Source of the DNA: Lachnospiraceae bacterium | GTDB lineage: Bacteria; Bacillota; Clostridia; Lachnospirales; Lachnospiraceae | DNA: 64,000 bases | Assembly (NCBI GenBank): GCA_022791975.1 | Contig: JAAWAC010000041.1 | Location: 124,001 to 188,000 of the forward strand | Direction: 5' to 3' | Shown here: positions 1 to 9,075 of the stretch, piece by piece | Position numbering within the stretch: position 1 is the stretch's first letter | Layout: the number at the start of each line of letters is the position of its first letter | Notes under the pieces: generated by a model | What the model was told of the DNA's origin: nothing | Databases searched by the model: none | The model's input: only the letters and a program-made list of their open reading frames with translations | Program-made: the position numbers and the translations under genes

Positions 1-303
1 AATACCCCCTATGTGGGAGATCAGGATCATATGGGGAGTATGGAACTGCCAGACGGGAGCCCCTGGTTTCGCGGGGAGCATAAAGAGACCTGGGATTGGC
101 GGATTATGCACCTGATGAAAGGGCTGGAGAGGAAGCTTGGCAATTACAGCCATGTGACTTTTATTCCCCTGGCTCTTATGCATGACAGCGCCCATAATTT
201 TGACCAGGGGGAGGCCCTGCACCCCAATGAGAACGGGGATTCCCAGTTTGCCTCCTGCATGTATGGAGTGTATTGTGGAACGCTGGAGGGACAACTGCGG
301 TAA
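1..303 (+). CDS. C-terminal fragment of SGNH/GDSL-type hydrolase (truncated by window start)
   Basis: Open frame from window edge to TAA; 'HPNENGDSQFA' resembles the C-terminal catalytic-His block of SGNH hydrolases. Confidence 0.55.
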   Translation, partial: NTPYVGDQDHMGSMELPDGSPWFRGEHKETWDWRIMHLMKGLERKLGNYSHVTFIPLALMHDSAHNFDQGEALHPNENGDSQFASCMYGVYCGTLEGQLR

Positions 304-322
304 ATAGCGAGGAGAAAATGGT

Positions 323-1999
323 ATGGTGCAACGAATGCATAGACAGATAATCCGGATTCTGGAAAAGGGATATGGGGTGTTTTTCGGGGCAGCCTGCCTG
401 GTTCTGGCCCTGTTTTGCTTTTATCATCTGGATGTAAAATATGTGGATTCCTGGGACGAGGCTCGCCACGGGGTAAACGCCTATGAAATGCTGGAGAATG
501 GAAATTTTATCCAACACACCTATAATTATGAGGTGGATACCTGGAATCTGAAGCCCCCTTTAAGCTATTGGGGGATTCTCCTGGGGTTTGGGATGTTTGG
601 CTGTTCTGTATTTGGGCTTCGGTTCTATTCGGCCCTTTGTTACCTTCTCACAGGAATCGTGACCGGATTGTGGGTGGGGAAAAGAAGCCGGGTCGGGGGC
701 ATCCTGGTTCTGGGCTTTTTCTGTGCCAATACCCTACCTCTGTATGCGCATTTGGCCAGAGCCGGAGACGCGGACAGCCTGTATCTCATGCTGTTTACCT
801 TTGCCATGCTTTCCATGCTGGAGCTCTCGAAGAATAAAAAATATCTCTATGTGTGTGGCCTTTGCTTTTCCCTGGCCTTTTTGACCAAAAGCTGGCATGC
901 TGGCATGCTTGTGGCTATTGGGGGATTGTTTCTTTTGGTCACTGGGGAAATACGTCGTATCAAATGGAAAGAGTGGGGATTGTTTCTGCTGAGCATTTTT
1001 CTGCCCCTGGCCCTGTGGTTTGGATGGAGATATGGGGCGGATGGCCTCATGTTTTTCCGGCAAATGATAGAGGTGGATCTGCTGGCCCGCACGGGAACTG
1101 CCAATTTTGAAGGCCATAGTGGGCCTGTTTCCTTTTACTGGGAGATGGTGTTTGGAAATACGGCCTATATCTATCCCTGGGTACTGGGAGTCTGTGTGCT
1201 GGGCGGTTTGGCTTTGCTTGTGTATTTGATAGCCCAAAGGAATAGAAGCGCAGGCGCAAAGAACGTGGTGCAGGAAAGAGATAAAGACGAAACCAATGGA
1301 ATTTCAGAGAGAACAGCAGGGGAAGGCATTCCGGATAACACATCCAGCTCACTCCTTTGGCAATATGGCTGGGGGCTTGGCCTCTGGTTCGGAGTTGTGT
1401 TCTTTGGATTTTCTCTTATGAAGACCAAGCTGATCTGGTATTGCTATCCGGCCATTGTCCCGGTGTTTGTGCTGGCAGCTTTGATTTTGGGCAAGTGCAT
1501 AGGCTGGGACGGGGGAGAGCCTGGAGAGGAATCCGGGGAGATACAGGAGAATCACACAAAAACTGTAAAAAATTGGAAAAATCAAATATTGCCCGGAATG
1601 CAGCTTTTGCTGATAGTGGGCTGTGTGGTGGTGGTGTTGCATTTTATGAAAGGAGCCTATGAGACGGCGATTCGGGATGTGCATGGAGATGGATTTCAGG
1701 ATTTTCTTAAGCTTAGCGCCAGTCAGGACAGCGCCTATGCCGGGTGGGACGCCTATATCCAGGTGCCCGGGGAGAAGCCGGAGCAGTTGGGGGACTGGGA
1801 CCAGAACCGCCTGTTTCTGGCAGAGATCAGCGGAAACTTCCGCTGTAAGGATGGAGGTGTGGTGGCCTTTTTGCAGGCGGGGCCAGGGTGCGTGATCTAT
1901 CTGGATCGGGAGAATTATGCGGCATTTGCAGAGGAGCTTTGGGACTGTGAGGTGTTGTATTTAAATGAAGGGTATCCTTATGTGGTGCTGGGGCGGTAA
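323..1999 (+). CDS. GT39/ArnT-like integral membrane glycosyltransferase
   Basis: 558 aa, multiple hydrophobic segments, N-terminal loop 'VDSWDEARHGVNAYEML' typical of PMT/ArnT GT-C enzymes. Confidence 0.75.
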   Translation: MVQRMHRQIIRILEKGYGVFFGAACLVLALFCFYHLDVKYVDSWDEARHGVNAYEMLENGNFIQHTYNYEVDTWNLKPPLSYWGILLGFGMFGCSVFGLRFYSALCYLLTGIVTGLWVGKRSRVGGILVLGFFCANTLPLYAHLARAGDADSLYLMLFTFAMLSMLELSKNKKYLYVCGLCFSLAFLTKSWHAGMLVAIGGLFLLVTGEIRRIKWKEWGLFLLSIFLPLALWFGWRYGADGLMFFRQMIEVDLLARTGTANFEGHSGPVSFYWEMVFGNTAYIYPWVLGVCVLGGLALLVYLIAQRNRSAGAKNVVQERDKDETNGISERTAGEGIPDNTSSSLLWQYGWGLGLWFGVVFFGFSLMKTKLIWYCYPAIVPVFVLAALILGKCIGWDGGEPGEESGEIQENHTKTVKNWKNQILPGMQLLLIVGCVVVVLHFMKGAYETAIRDVHGDGFQDFLKLSASQDSAYAGWDAYIQVPGEKPEQLGDWDQNRLFLAEISGNFRCKDGGVVAFLQAGPGCVIYLDRENYAAFAEELWDCEVLYLNEGYPYVVLGR

Positions 2000-4137
2000 C
2001 GCCATATCCCCCATACAATCCCCCCACAGAGAAGCAACAGTACAAGGGCCAACAAAATATAGACCTTTTGATTAAAATATGTGGTGACCTGGTATTCGTA
2101 TACGGCGAAGGCCAGGTCGCCATTTTTTTGCTCTTCCCCGGCAATGGTCAGGGTACCCTGGGGATACAGATCCTGATTGCCGGTATGGTAATACAAAAGC
2201 TGGAGGCTGTCCTCCCCGTGAATATAACCGGGCCATAGGGTGATGGTATAGGTGGTCTCCTCTTCTGGAACCACCAGGTCAAAGGAAAAGACATACCACT
2301 TATTTTTTTCCACCATGCCAGACAGGAAACGGTCGTTGTCGTAGACCAGATTACCTTTTTCGTCTGCAATAGACACACAGAAGGCAGATTGGTTGTATTC
2401 TCCCACGGGATTCAGGGCATGGATGGCCAGGCGGTTGAAGGGCTGATCCGTGACAAAGGTCTGGGTATAAACCTCCTCATATTCCTGAATATAGGTGCGG
2501 TCATTGTCATTATCCTGATACTGATGGACCCGGTACAGATTTTCCTCAATGGGAGTTTCCACCAGCTGCTTCTGTCCTAAAATGAGAAGGACCAGCAGAC
2601 AGGCCAGACCGGCACTTAAGGAAATGCGGCCAACAGCCAGGAAATTCCTGATTTCCAGAACCTTCCATATACAGAGAAGCTGGTCTGCCATTAAAACCAG
2701 GGTCAGGAAGAGAAAGCCAATGCTGTAGAGAGGATTGGTTTCCCAGATAAGGTGAAAAGCCATAGCGCCCAAAAGAGACAGCTGGAGAACAAAGGCTGGG
2801 GTTTGTTCCCTGAAACGGCGCCAGGAGAAAAGAATCAGCAGGGCACCAGCTCCCAGGACCAGCATTTGCAGAACCCGGAATACCTGGGCGTAAATGACCA
2901 GCAGGCCGTCCTTATTGCCCAGCAGGTACTCGTAGAGGCGTCCATACTGGCAGGCGCTATTTTCCGCCTCGTAGGTGTCGGTGCCGTCCACCCAGGTATT
3001 CAGAAGCTTGCGTCCCATAAGAGAAAGCATTCCCCCAGGCCCGGCTTCCTTGACCCGCTCCGTCAAAAGCTTGAGATCGGCGCTGACTTTTTCTTCTTTG
3101 GTAGGGAAGCTGTAGGTATACAGCTCGTCCGACTGATCGAAGGCACCGTCCCAACGCATACCCATCATAACCCAGTGGATTGCCGGGAACCCAGTGTTTT
3201 TGTAGTCAAACCTTACATAATGGTTCACCGCGGCGCTCCACAAGCCCAGGGTGAGGGCACAGGAAAGCATAAAAGCCGCCCCGTTGACCAGAAGGGGACG
3301 TAGAGCATGAGACCGGATCTGTTTTTGCAGGGAACAAAAAGCAGCAATGCCTATGGCAATCAGGGCGATCAGAGTGGTGGCCCGAAATTTATAGCCCATG
3401 AGAAGCAAAAAAACTAGAAGAAAAGTCCTGGCAGGCTGAAACCGGTCATTTTTTTGTCTCATTTGGAAAAACAAAAGGAGGGCCCCCATAAAAAAGGGCA
3501 TGGAAAGGGTAGAAGTATAGTAAAATCCTGCCCACACATAGGTGGCCGGGCATGCGGCGCAGAGCAACAGATAGAGAAGATTTGCGGAGGGCTCTTTTCG
3601 GATACAGGTGACAATCCCACTGCCTAGCAGCAAAGAGAGATCCAAAAGCCCTACGTTTAGCAGCTGAACAAACAGCATATAATGATCAGCAGGCAGCCCC
3701 AGAGAAGAGGCCAGGGAGAGAAGCTGGTATGTGAAGATAGTAATGGGGTAATTGTTGGTATAGCGAGCAAAATAGCCATTCTCATAGGTTGGAGATATGG
3801 TGTGGGTGGACAGCATCTCTACAGCCTGATCAAAGGTTTTCAGGGCATCGTAGCGAAGGATGGGCCTAAAATAGAGAAGGAAACCCAGTTGTCCGGCCAG
3901 AATCAGTCCTAGCATTCCCCATTTGGCTAATTTTTGTACAGGCTTTTGGCAGTGGTTCAGCCGCCTGTAAATCAGATAAAGTCCATAAAATAGAAACAAG
4001 ACACCGATCCCTATGAGAAGCAGCCTGATAGCTGGCATGTCGCCGGCCCTCAAAAAGGTACTGTCCCAGCGGACAAAGCCAAAAGCCGCAATATAGAAGG
4101 TAAACAGGGCGAGAAGAAAAAGGGTTAAGCTGTACAT
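1978..4137 (-). CDS. Large polytopic membrane protein, GT-C-like
   Basis: 719 aa, many TM segments followed by an extracellular beta-rich region; converges on the preceding gene with 22 bp overlap. Confidence 0.65.
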   Translation of the reverse strand: MYSLTLFLLALFTFYIAAFGFVRWDSTFLRAGDMPAIRLLLIGIGVLFLFYGLYLIYRRLNHCQKPVQKLAKWGMLGLILAGQLGFLLYFRPILRYDALKTFDQAVEMLSTHTISPTYENGYFARYTNNYPITIFTYQLLSLASSLGLPADHYMLFVQLLNVGLLDLSLLLGSGIVTCIRKEPSANLLYLLLCAACPATYVWAGFYYTSTLSMPFFMGALLLFFQMRQKNDRFQPARTFLLVFLLLMGYKFRATTLIALIAIGIAAFCSLQKQIRSHALRPLLVNGAAFMLSCALTLGLWSAAVNHYVRFDYKNTGFPAIHWVMMGMRWDGAFDQSDELYTYSFPTKEEKVSADLKLLTERVKEAGPGGMLSLMGRKLLNTWVDGTDTYEAENSACQYGRLYEYLLGNKDGLLVIYAQVFRVLQMLVLGAGALLILFSWRRFREQTPAFVLQLSLLGAMAFHLIWETNPLYSIGFLFLTLVLMADQLLCIWKVLEIRNFLAVGRISLSAGLACLLVLLILGQKQLVETPIEENLYRVHQYQDNDNDRTYIQEYEEVYTQTFVTDQPFNRLAIHALNPVGEYNQSAFCVSIADEKGNLVYDNDRFLSGMVEKNKWYVFSFDLVVPEEETTYTITLWPGYIHGEDSLQLLYYHTGNQDLYPQGTLTIAGEEQKNGDLAFAVYEYQVTTYFNQKVYILLALVLLLLCGGIVWGIWRYRPSTT

Positions 4138-4244
4138 AGATCCTCCTGTATGAAAAGCAAAAATTATTTTTGTTTTATTTTATCCCAATATAAAGAAAAA
4201 GGCAAAGGATAATGGTACAATTTTGCTGAAAGGAGGGGATTTTC

Positions 4245-4655
4245 ATGTCAAAATACTATATGGCAGAGAATCTAAGAAGATTAAGAACATTTTATGACTA
4301 TCGACAAAAAGAGGTAGCCGATCAACTGCACATTTCCCGTCAAGCTTATTCCAATTATGAGCGGGGAACCCGAATGCCGGATATGCGGATCGCTGTCCGG
4401 TTGGCAGAATTCTATCAAATAACTCTGGACTGTCTGGTTTTAGCCAAAGACCCGGTCAAAAGGCTAATGGATCAGACACGGAGAGAATATAAGGCACTGA
4501 CGCCGGTGGGCAGCCTGATTCCCATAAGCGGGCCTGAGACGAAAATGTTGCTGCGTTACAAGCGGCTTTCCCGGGAGGAGCAGGAGGGAGTACAGGAGTT
4601 TGTCAGATTCCGGGAGGAGCATCTTCGCAAAAAGAACCGAGAGCGGAGAAAATAG
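4245..4655 (+). CDS. XRE-family helix-turn-helix transcriptional regulator
   Basis: N-terminal 'LRRLRTFYDYRQKEVADQLHISRQAYSNYERGTRMPDMRIAVRLAEFY' is a canonical HTH_3; good RBS (aaaggagggg). Confidence 0.9.
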   Translation: MSKYYMAENLRRLRTFYDYRQKEVADQLHISRQAYSNYERGTRMPDMRIAVRLAEFYQITLDCLVLAKDPVKRLMDQTRREYKALTPVGSLIPISGPETKMLLRYKRLSREEQEGVQEFVRFREEHLRKKNRERRK

Positions 4656-4693
4656 GTGCAAAAAAGCCGGCTCATAGACGGCGGGACGAAGTA

Positions 4694-4736
4694 CAGGCCA
4701 AAGGACAGGAAGCTTTGGCCTGCATTCTCCTTCTTT
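4694..4736 (+). terminator. Intrinsic terminator after XRE gene
   Basis: Perfect 10-bp arms CAGGCCAAAG (4694-4703) / CTTTGGCCTG (4713-4722), followed by pyrimidine-rich CATTCTCCTTCTTTT. Confidence 0.7.
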
Positions 4737-4761
4737 TCCCACTTCTTTCTTGAAAAATTAT

Positions 4762-4790
4762 TTGCTATTCTGTCAAAAACAGTATATAAT
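4762..4790 (+). promoter_or_regulatory. Sigma-A-type promoter of the EPS operon with an internal dyad
   Basis: TTGCTA (4762-4767) - 17 nt - TATAAT (4785-4790); dyad CTGT-CAAAA-ACAG (4770-4782) between the boxes. Confidence 0.75.
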
Positions 4791-4827
4791 GTCACATGTA
4801 TATCTACGGCTTAAGAGGAATAAGAAA

Positions 4828-6696
4828 ATGAATCTGGAACATTTTGTGGAAAAGAACGCGCCCAAAAACAGGATTGCGCTTTTAGTGGTCATGGATATTA
4901 TCCTGATTACCTTATCCGGCTTTTTGGCTTTATATATTCGTTATGATTTTCGCTTCAGCAATATGGAAATGCAGTATGTTCACTATGAGCTGGAGCTACT
5001 GCCACTGAATCTTATTTTTACCCTAATGCTGTTTGTGATGTTTCGGCTGTACCGAAGTGTGTGGCGGTTTGCCAGCAGTACCGAGCTTTTGAATGTGATT
5101 GGGGCCTGTACGGCCAGCATTGCAGTACAGATTTTTTACATGTCTGTTCTCCGGCTGCGTATGCCCATAAGCTATTACCTGATGAAATATGTTTTGCTTA
5201 TTATAGAAATCGGTACCCTGCGGTTTACCTACCGTATTTTGCGGATGATGCAGGAGTGGCGGTTTCGGGAGCATAAGGATTTACGGAAGAGGACCATGGT
5301 GGTAGGCGGCGGCGAGGCGGGAGCCATGATTATCAAGGAGCTGCAAAACAGCCGTTATCTGGACCAGGATGTGTGCTGCGTGGTGGATGACAATGGAGCC
5401 AAGCAGGGGAAATATATCCGGGGCGTGAAAATCATGGGCGGGCGCAAGGATATTTGCCGGTTGGCCCATGAGCTGGAAATCAATGAGATTGTGGTGGCCA
5501 TGCCTTCTGCGCCTCAGCGGGAGATACGGGAGATACTAAATATTTGTAAGGAAACCAACTGTGAAATGAAAGTGTTGCCCGGCCTGTATCAGATGATCAA
5601 GGGTGAGGTTAGCATGTCTAAGCTTAGAAAGGTGGAGATCGAGGATCTTCTGGGTCGGGAACCTATTCGCATTCAGCTGGATCAGATTATGCAATATGTG
5701 TCTGGCAAGGTGGTGCTGGTCACTGGTGGTGGCGGATCCATTGGAAGCGAGCTCTGTCGGCAGATAGCAGCCCACAGTCCCAGACGCCTGATTATTGTGG
5801 ATATTTATGAGAATAATGCCTATGATATTCAGCAGGAATTGAAACACAGTTATCCGGGGTTAGATTTGGTGGTGCTTATCGCTTCTGTGCGGAATACCCA
5901 CCGCATAGAAAGCATTTTTCAAACCTACCAGCCGGAAATTGTCTATCACGCGGCAGCTCATAAACATGTGCCTCTGATGGAGGACAGCCCTAATGAGGCT
6001 ATCAAGAACAATGTATTTGGCACCTACAAGACGGCCAGAGCGGCGGATAAGTATGGGTGCAAGCGCTTTGTGTTGATTTCCACGGACAAGGCGGTAAATC
6101 CCACCAATATTATGGGAGCCTCCAAGCGAATCTGTGAGATGATTGTGCAGACTATGAATAACCGCTCAAAGACAGATTTTGTGGCGGTTCGCTTTGGAAA
6201 TGTGCTGGGAAGCAATGGCAGCGTGTTTCCCCTGTTTAAAAAGCAGATTGAGCAGGGCGGTCCTGTGACAGTGACCCACCCAGATATTATTCGGTATTTT
6301 ATGACTATTCCGGAGGCTGTGTCTTTGGTGCTCCAGGCGGGCGCCTTTGCTAGAGGCGGGGAAATTTTTGTGTTGGATATGGGGGAGCCAGTGCGGATTG
6401 TGGATCTGGCCAAAAACCTGATTCGCCTGTCAGGCTTTAAGCCCTATGAGGATATAGACATTCAGTTTACGGGATTGCGTCCCGGAGAAAAGCTATATGA
6501 GGAGCTTCTTATGAGTGAGGAGGGGCTCCAGGAGACGGAAAATAAGCTGATTCACATAGGGAAGCCCATTGAGATGAATGAGGAGCTCTTTTTGCGGCAG
6601 TTGGAGGAGCTAAAGCGGATTGCCAATGAGGATTCAGCCAATATCCGGCGGAAGGTGAAGGAGATTGTGCCCACCTACGTGATAAAGCAGGAGTAG
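4828..6696 (+). CDS. Nucleoside-diphosphate-sugar epimerase/dehydratase, CapD/EpsC-type membrane protein
   Basis: N-terminal TM segments, 'VVGGGEAGAMIIKEL' and 'VLVTGGGGSIGSELCRQI' Rossmann motifs. Start moved from 4750 to 4828 because the predicted promoter lies at 4762-4790. Confidence 0.9.
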   Translation: MNLEHFVEKNAPKNRIALLVVMDIILITLSGFLALYIRYDFRFSNMEMQYVHYELELLPLNLIFTLMLFVMFRLYRSVWRFASSTELLNVIGACTASIAVQIFYMSVLRLRMPISYYLMKYVLLIIEIGTLRFTYRILRMMQEWRFREHKDLRKRTMVVGGGEAGAMIIKELQNSRYLDQDVCCVVDDNGAKQGKYIRGVKIMGGRKDICRLAHELEINEIVVAMPSAPQREIREILNICKETNCEMKVLPGLYQMIKGEVSMSKLRKVEIEDLLGREPIRIQLDQIMQYVSGKVVLVTGGGGSIGSELCRQIAAHSPRRLIIVDIYENNAYDIQQELKHSYPGLDLVVLIASVRNTHRIESIFQTYQPEIVYHAAAHKHVPLMEDSPNEAIKNNVFGTYKTARAADKYGCKRFVLISTDKAVNPTNIMGASKRICEMIVQTMNNRSKTDFVAVRFGNVLGSNGSVFPLFKKQIEQGGPVTVTHPDIIRYFMTIPEAVSLVLQAGAFARGGEIFVLDMGEPVRIVDLAKNLIRLSGFKPYEDIDIQFTGLRPGEKLYEELLMSEEGLQETENKLIHIGKPIEMNEELFLRQLEELKRIANEDSANIRRKVKEIVPTYVIKQE

Positions 6697-6723
6697 GCAA
6701 GCAGAGCCGGGAGATGGTGATTG

Positions 6724-7233
6724 ATGTGGTATGTCATTCAGGTGCGAACTGGAACAGAGGAGAGCATCCAGATTCAGTGTGAAAAGAATATTTCCGGAAA
6801 GATTCTTAAGGAATGCTTTATTCCCCGCTATGAGGAGCAGCGGAAATATCTGGGGGAATGGCGTATTTGTCAGCGAACGTTGTTTCCAGGGTATCTGTTT
6901 TTGGTGTCGGAGCACTTGGACGAGCTATATCAGAGCCTAAAGCATGTGATTGGCTTGACCAAGCTTTTGGGCACTGGCCGGGAGATTATTCCCCTTTCCC
7001 AGGATGAAATACAGTTCCTTTTGCGTTTTGGAGGGGAGGAACAGCTGGTAAAGCTTTCCCAGGGCATCATTGAGCAATCCCGGGTTCGGGTTCTCCTTGG
7101 CCCTCTTCAGGGAATGGAGGGGTATATCCGGAGGATTGACCGCCACAAGCGGAAGGCTTATCTGGAAATTCCCATGTTTGGAAGGATTTTGAATGCTCAG
7201 GTTGGGCTGGAGATAATGGAGAAATGTGAGTAG
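6724..7233 (+). CDS. loaP: NusG-family transcription antiterminator, LoaP type
   Basis: 'MWYVIQVRTGTEESI...LFPGYLFLVSE...VIGLTKLLGTG...GPLQGMEGYIRRIDRHKRKAYLEI' matches the NGN + KOW layout of clostridial LoaP; located in the EPS operon. Confidence 0.85.
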   Translation: MWYVIQVRTGTEESIQIQCEKNISGKILKECFIPRYEEQRKYLGEWRICQRTLFPGYLFLVSEHLDELYQSLKHVIGLTKLLGTGREIIPLSQDEIQFLLRFGGEEQLVKLSQGIIEQSRVRVLLGPLQGMEGYIRRIDRHKRKAYLEIPMFGRILNAQVGLEIMEKCE

Positions 7234-7253
7234 GGAAAGGAGAAAGGTTTTAC

Positions 7254-8771
7254 ATGAACGAAGGCCAGAATGCATACGAGAAGGAGATCAATTTAAAGGA
7301 GCTTTTGTTTTACTGCCTGAAAAAGTGGCGCACTATTTTGGCAGCCATGGTTGTTCTGGCTGTGTTAGCTGGGGTGTATAAATATATATCCACAGGTAAG
7401 AGCAATCAGGCAAAGTTGGAAAGACAGGCAGAGGAAGAAAAGGATGGGAAAGAGAAGGTGGAGGATATTCTGGATGAGTCCCAGGATGTCATCAATGAAT
7501 TGAAGGCAGAGCATTACCGGCTGGTGATTGCTCAGTCCGAGGAGGCCCTTGAGAGACAGAAGGATTATCTGGACAACTCTGCAATCATGAAGCTTGATGG
7601 AAATCACTTGCAGACAGGCACTCTGATCTTTTGCATGGATTTTCGGGAGGGAGACAGCGACGCTTTGGATGCTCTGGTGGCAGCCTACCAGGCCTATGTA
7701 ACCGATGGCCGTCTGGCTGGGGAGCTTGAGAAGGCCGGAGAAGGCATTTCCACTGCGGAGCTACAGAAGCTTATTCTCTTTTCCGATGATAAATCCACTG
7801 TACGGCTCCAAAACAGTGGTACCAATGCTGTTGGGAAGAGCATGGGGGAGCTTCAGCTAAAATTGGCCGGACAGCATGTGTTCCAGCTTCGCATATTTGC
7901 ACCAGATGAAAAGCTGTGCAGGAAGTATTTGGAGACAGCAGAGCGTGTTATTTTGGCATATGGGGAGGAGCTACGCCAGGAGGTGGCGGAGCATGGCATT
8001 AAGGTATTATCCTCCACCCAGTCGGAGCAGATGAGCACGTGGATTTCTGATTACCAGAGCCAGCTTTTGGCAGAGTACAGAAGCGCCGTAGATAATCTAA
8101 ATGTTTTACAGACCACCTTAAAGCAGATGGAGGAGCCGGAGGAGCTGTTGGAGGAAGAGGAAGCGCCAGAAGATGAGGACGCAACTCTGGTTCTGGAAAG
8201 TCCTGGAAGATCTGGAATAAAGTTTGCAGTGGTGGGTCTGGTGTTAGGAGCTTTTCTGGGAGCCTTTGTGTGGATGCTGGTGTATATTATGAGCAGCCGG
8301 CTCCAGAGCGTGGATTCCTTTGAGGAAGAGTTTGGCATGAAGCTGGTGGCCAGGATAAGCGGCCAGACCCAGGAGGGAAAGTGGTTCGGTTTTCTGGATC
8401 GATGGATTCAACGAATGGAGGAGGGCGCTTTTGGGAATATTCCCTTTGAGGAGCAGATGAAAATTGCCTCCGCCAATGTAAAAGCCGCTTTAGCCAAAAA
8501 TGAGGACTTGAAAAAAGTTATGCTTGCTGGTACAATAGCGGGGAAAGATGCAGAGGCTATGTGTGCGCAGTTGACGGCAGATGTGGAAGGGGTTGCCTTC
8601 TCCGACTACAAGCAGGTGGTGTTCTGTGCAGCTGATCTGGAGGAGCTTGCCCAATATGATGGGGTGCTGTTCCTGGAGAAAAAAGGCGTATCTGTGTCTG
8701 AGCTTATCCGCCAGGAGCGGGAGCTGGCCAAGTGTCGGAATGTAACGGTGCTAGGAACAGTAGTGGTGTAG
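7254..8771 (+). CDS. Wzz-like chain-length determinant protein with a degenerate CpsD-like C-terminal region
   Basis: N-terminal 'EKEINLKELLFYCLKKWRTILAAMVVLAVLAG', coiled-coil middle, second TM ~8220-8310, cytoplasmic tail '...DLKKVMLAGTIAGKDAE...DGVLFLEKKGVSVSELIRQERELAKCRNVTVLGTVVV'. Confidence 0.8.
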   Translation: MNEGQNAYEKEINLKELLFYCLKKWRTILAAMVVLAVLAGVYKYISTGKSNQAKLERQAEEEKDGKEKVEDILDESQDVINELKAEHYRLVIAQSEEALERQKDYLDNSAIMKLDGNHLQTGTLIFCMDFREGDSDALDALVAAYQAYVTDGRLAGELEKAGEGISTAELQKLILFSDDKSTVRLQNSGTNAVGKSMGELQLKLAGQHVFQLRIFAPDEKLCRKYLETAERVILAYGEELRQEVAEHGIKVLSSTQSEQMSTWISDYQSQLLAEYRSAVDNLNVLQTTLKQMEEPEELLEEEEAPEDEDATLVLESPGRSGIKFAVVGLVLGAFLGAFVWMLVYIMSSRLQSVDSFEEEFGMKLVARISGQTQEGKWFGFLDRWIQRMEEGAFGNIPFEEQMKIASANVKAALAKNEDLKKVMLAGTIAGKDAEAMCAQLTADVEGVAFSDYKQVVFCAADLEELAQYDGVLFLEKKGVSVSELIRQERELAKCRNVTVLGTVVV

Positions 8772-8836
8772 TTCGCAGTAAGTATGGCTGCGGCGCAATG
8801 TTCGTATGATAGAAATATAAATTAGGTAAAATCCAG

Positions 8837-8874
8837 GTTCTCTCAAATCGTCGCCTTGTCGCGTTTGGGAGAAC
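8837..8874 (+). promoter_or_regulatory. Leader RNA hairpin, candidate LoaP recognition element
   Basis: GTTCTCTCAAA (8837-8847) pairs with TTTGGGAGAAC (8864-8874), 11 bp with one G-U; no T-tract after it, so not a terminator. Confidence 0.55.
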
Positions 8875-8997
8875 GGGATGTTATATTGGTATGGGGAAAA
8901 TCTGGCTATGTGAAGGCGGAGTGGCGAAGCACGGCTATTTTTCGGAAGAAGTTTGGCAGGTTTATGGAAAAAAATAGGATGTGAAAGAGTTTTAGGC

Positions 8998-9038
8998 AGC
9001 TTGTGGGAAAATGGATTCTCACAGGCTGATTGTTTTTT
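8998..9038 (+). terminator. Intrinsic terminator/attenuator upstream of the glycosyl operon
   Basis: AGCTTGTGGGA (8998-9008) pairs with TCTCACAGGCT (9017-9027), 11 bp with two G-U, 8-nt loop, followed by GATTGTTTTTT. Confidence 0.75.
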
Positions 9039-9075
9039 GGAGAAGTTTTCAAACACAGTTTCATGGAGATACAGA

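Noticed and set aside
734-1237. 167-aa minus-strand ORF in the first GT gene
   Set aside because: Shadow ORF with no domain; His/Pro/Gln-rich composition typical of antisense readout.
2752-3303. 183-aa plus-strand ORF inside 1978-4137 (-)
   Set aside because: Shadow ORF with low-complexity Gln/Gly-rich translation; the opposite strand has a coherent membrane protein.
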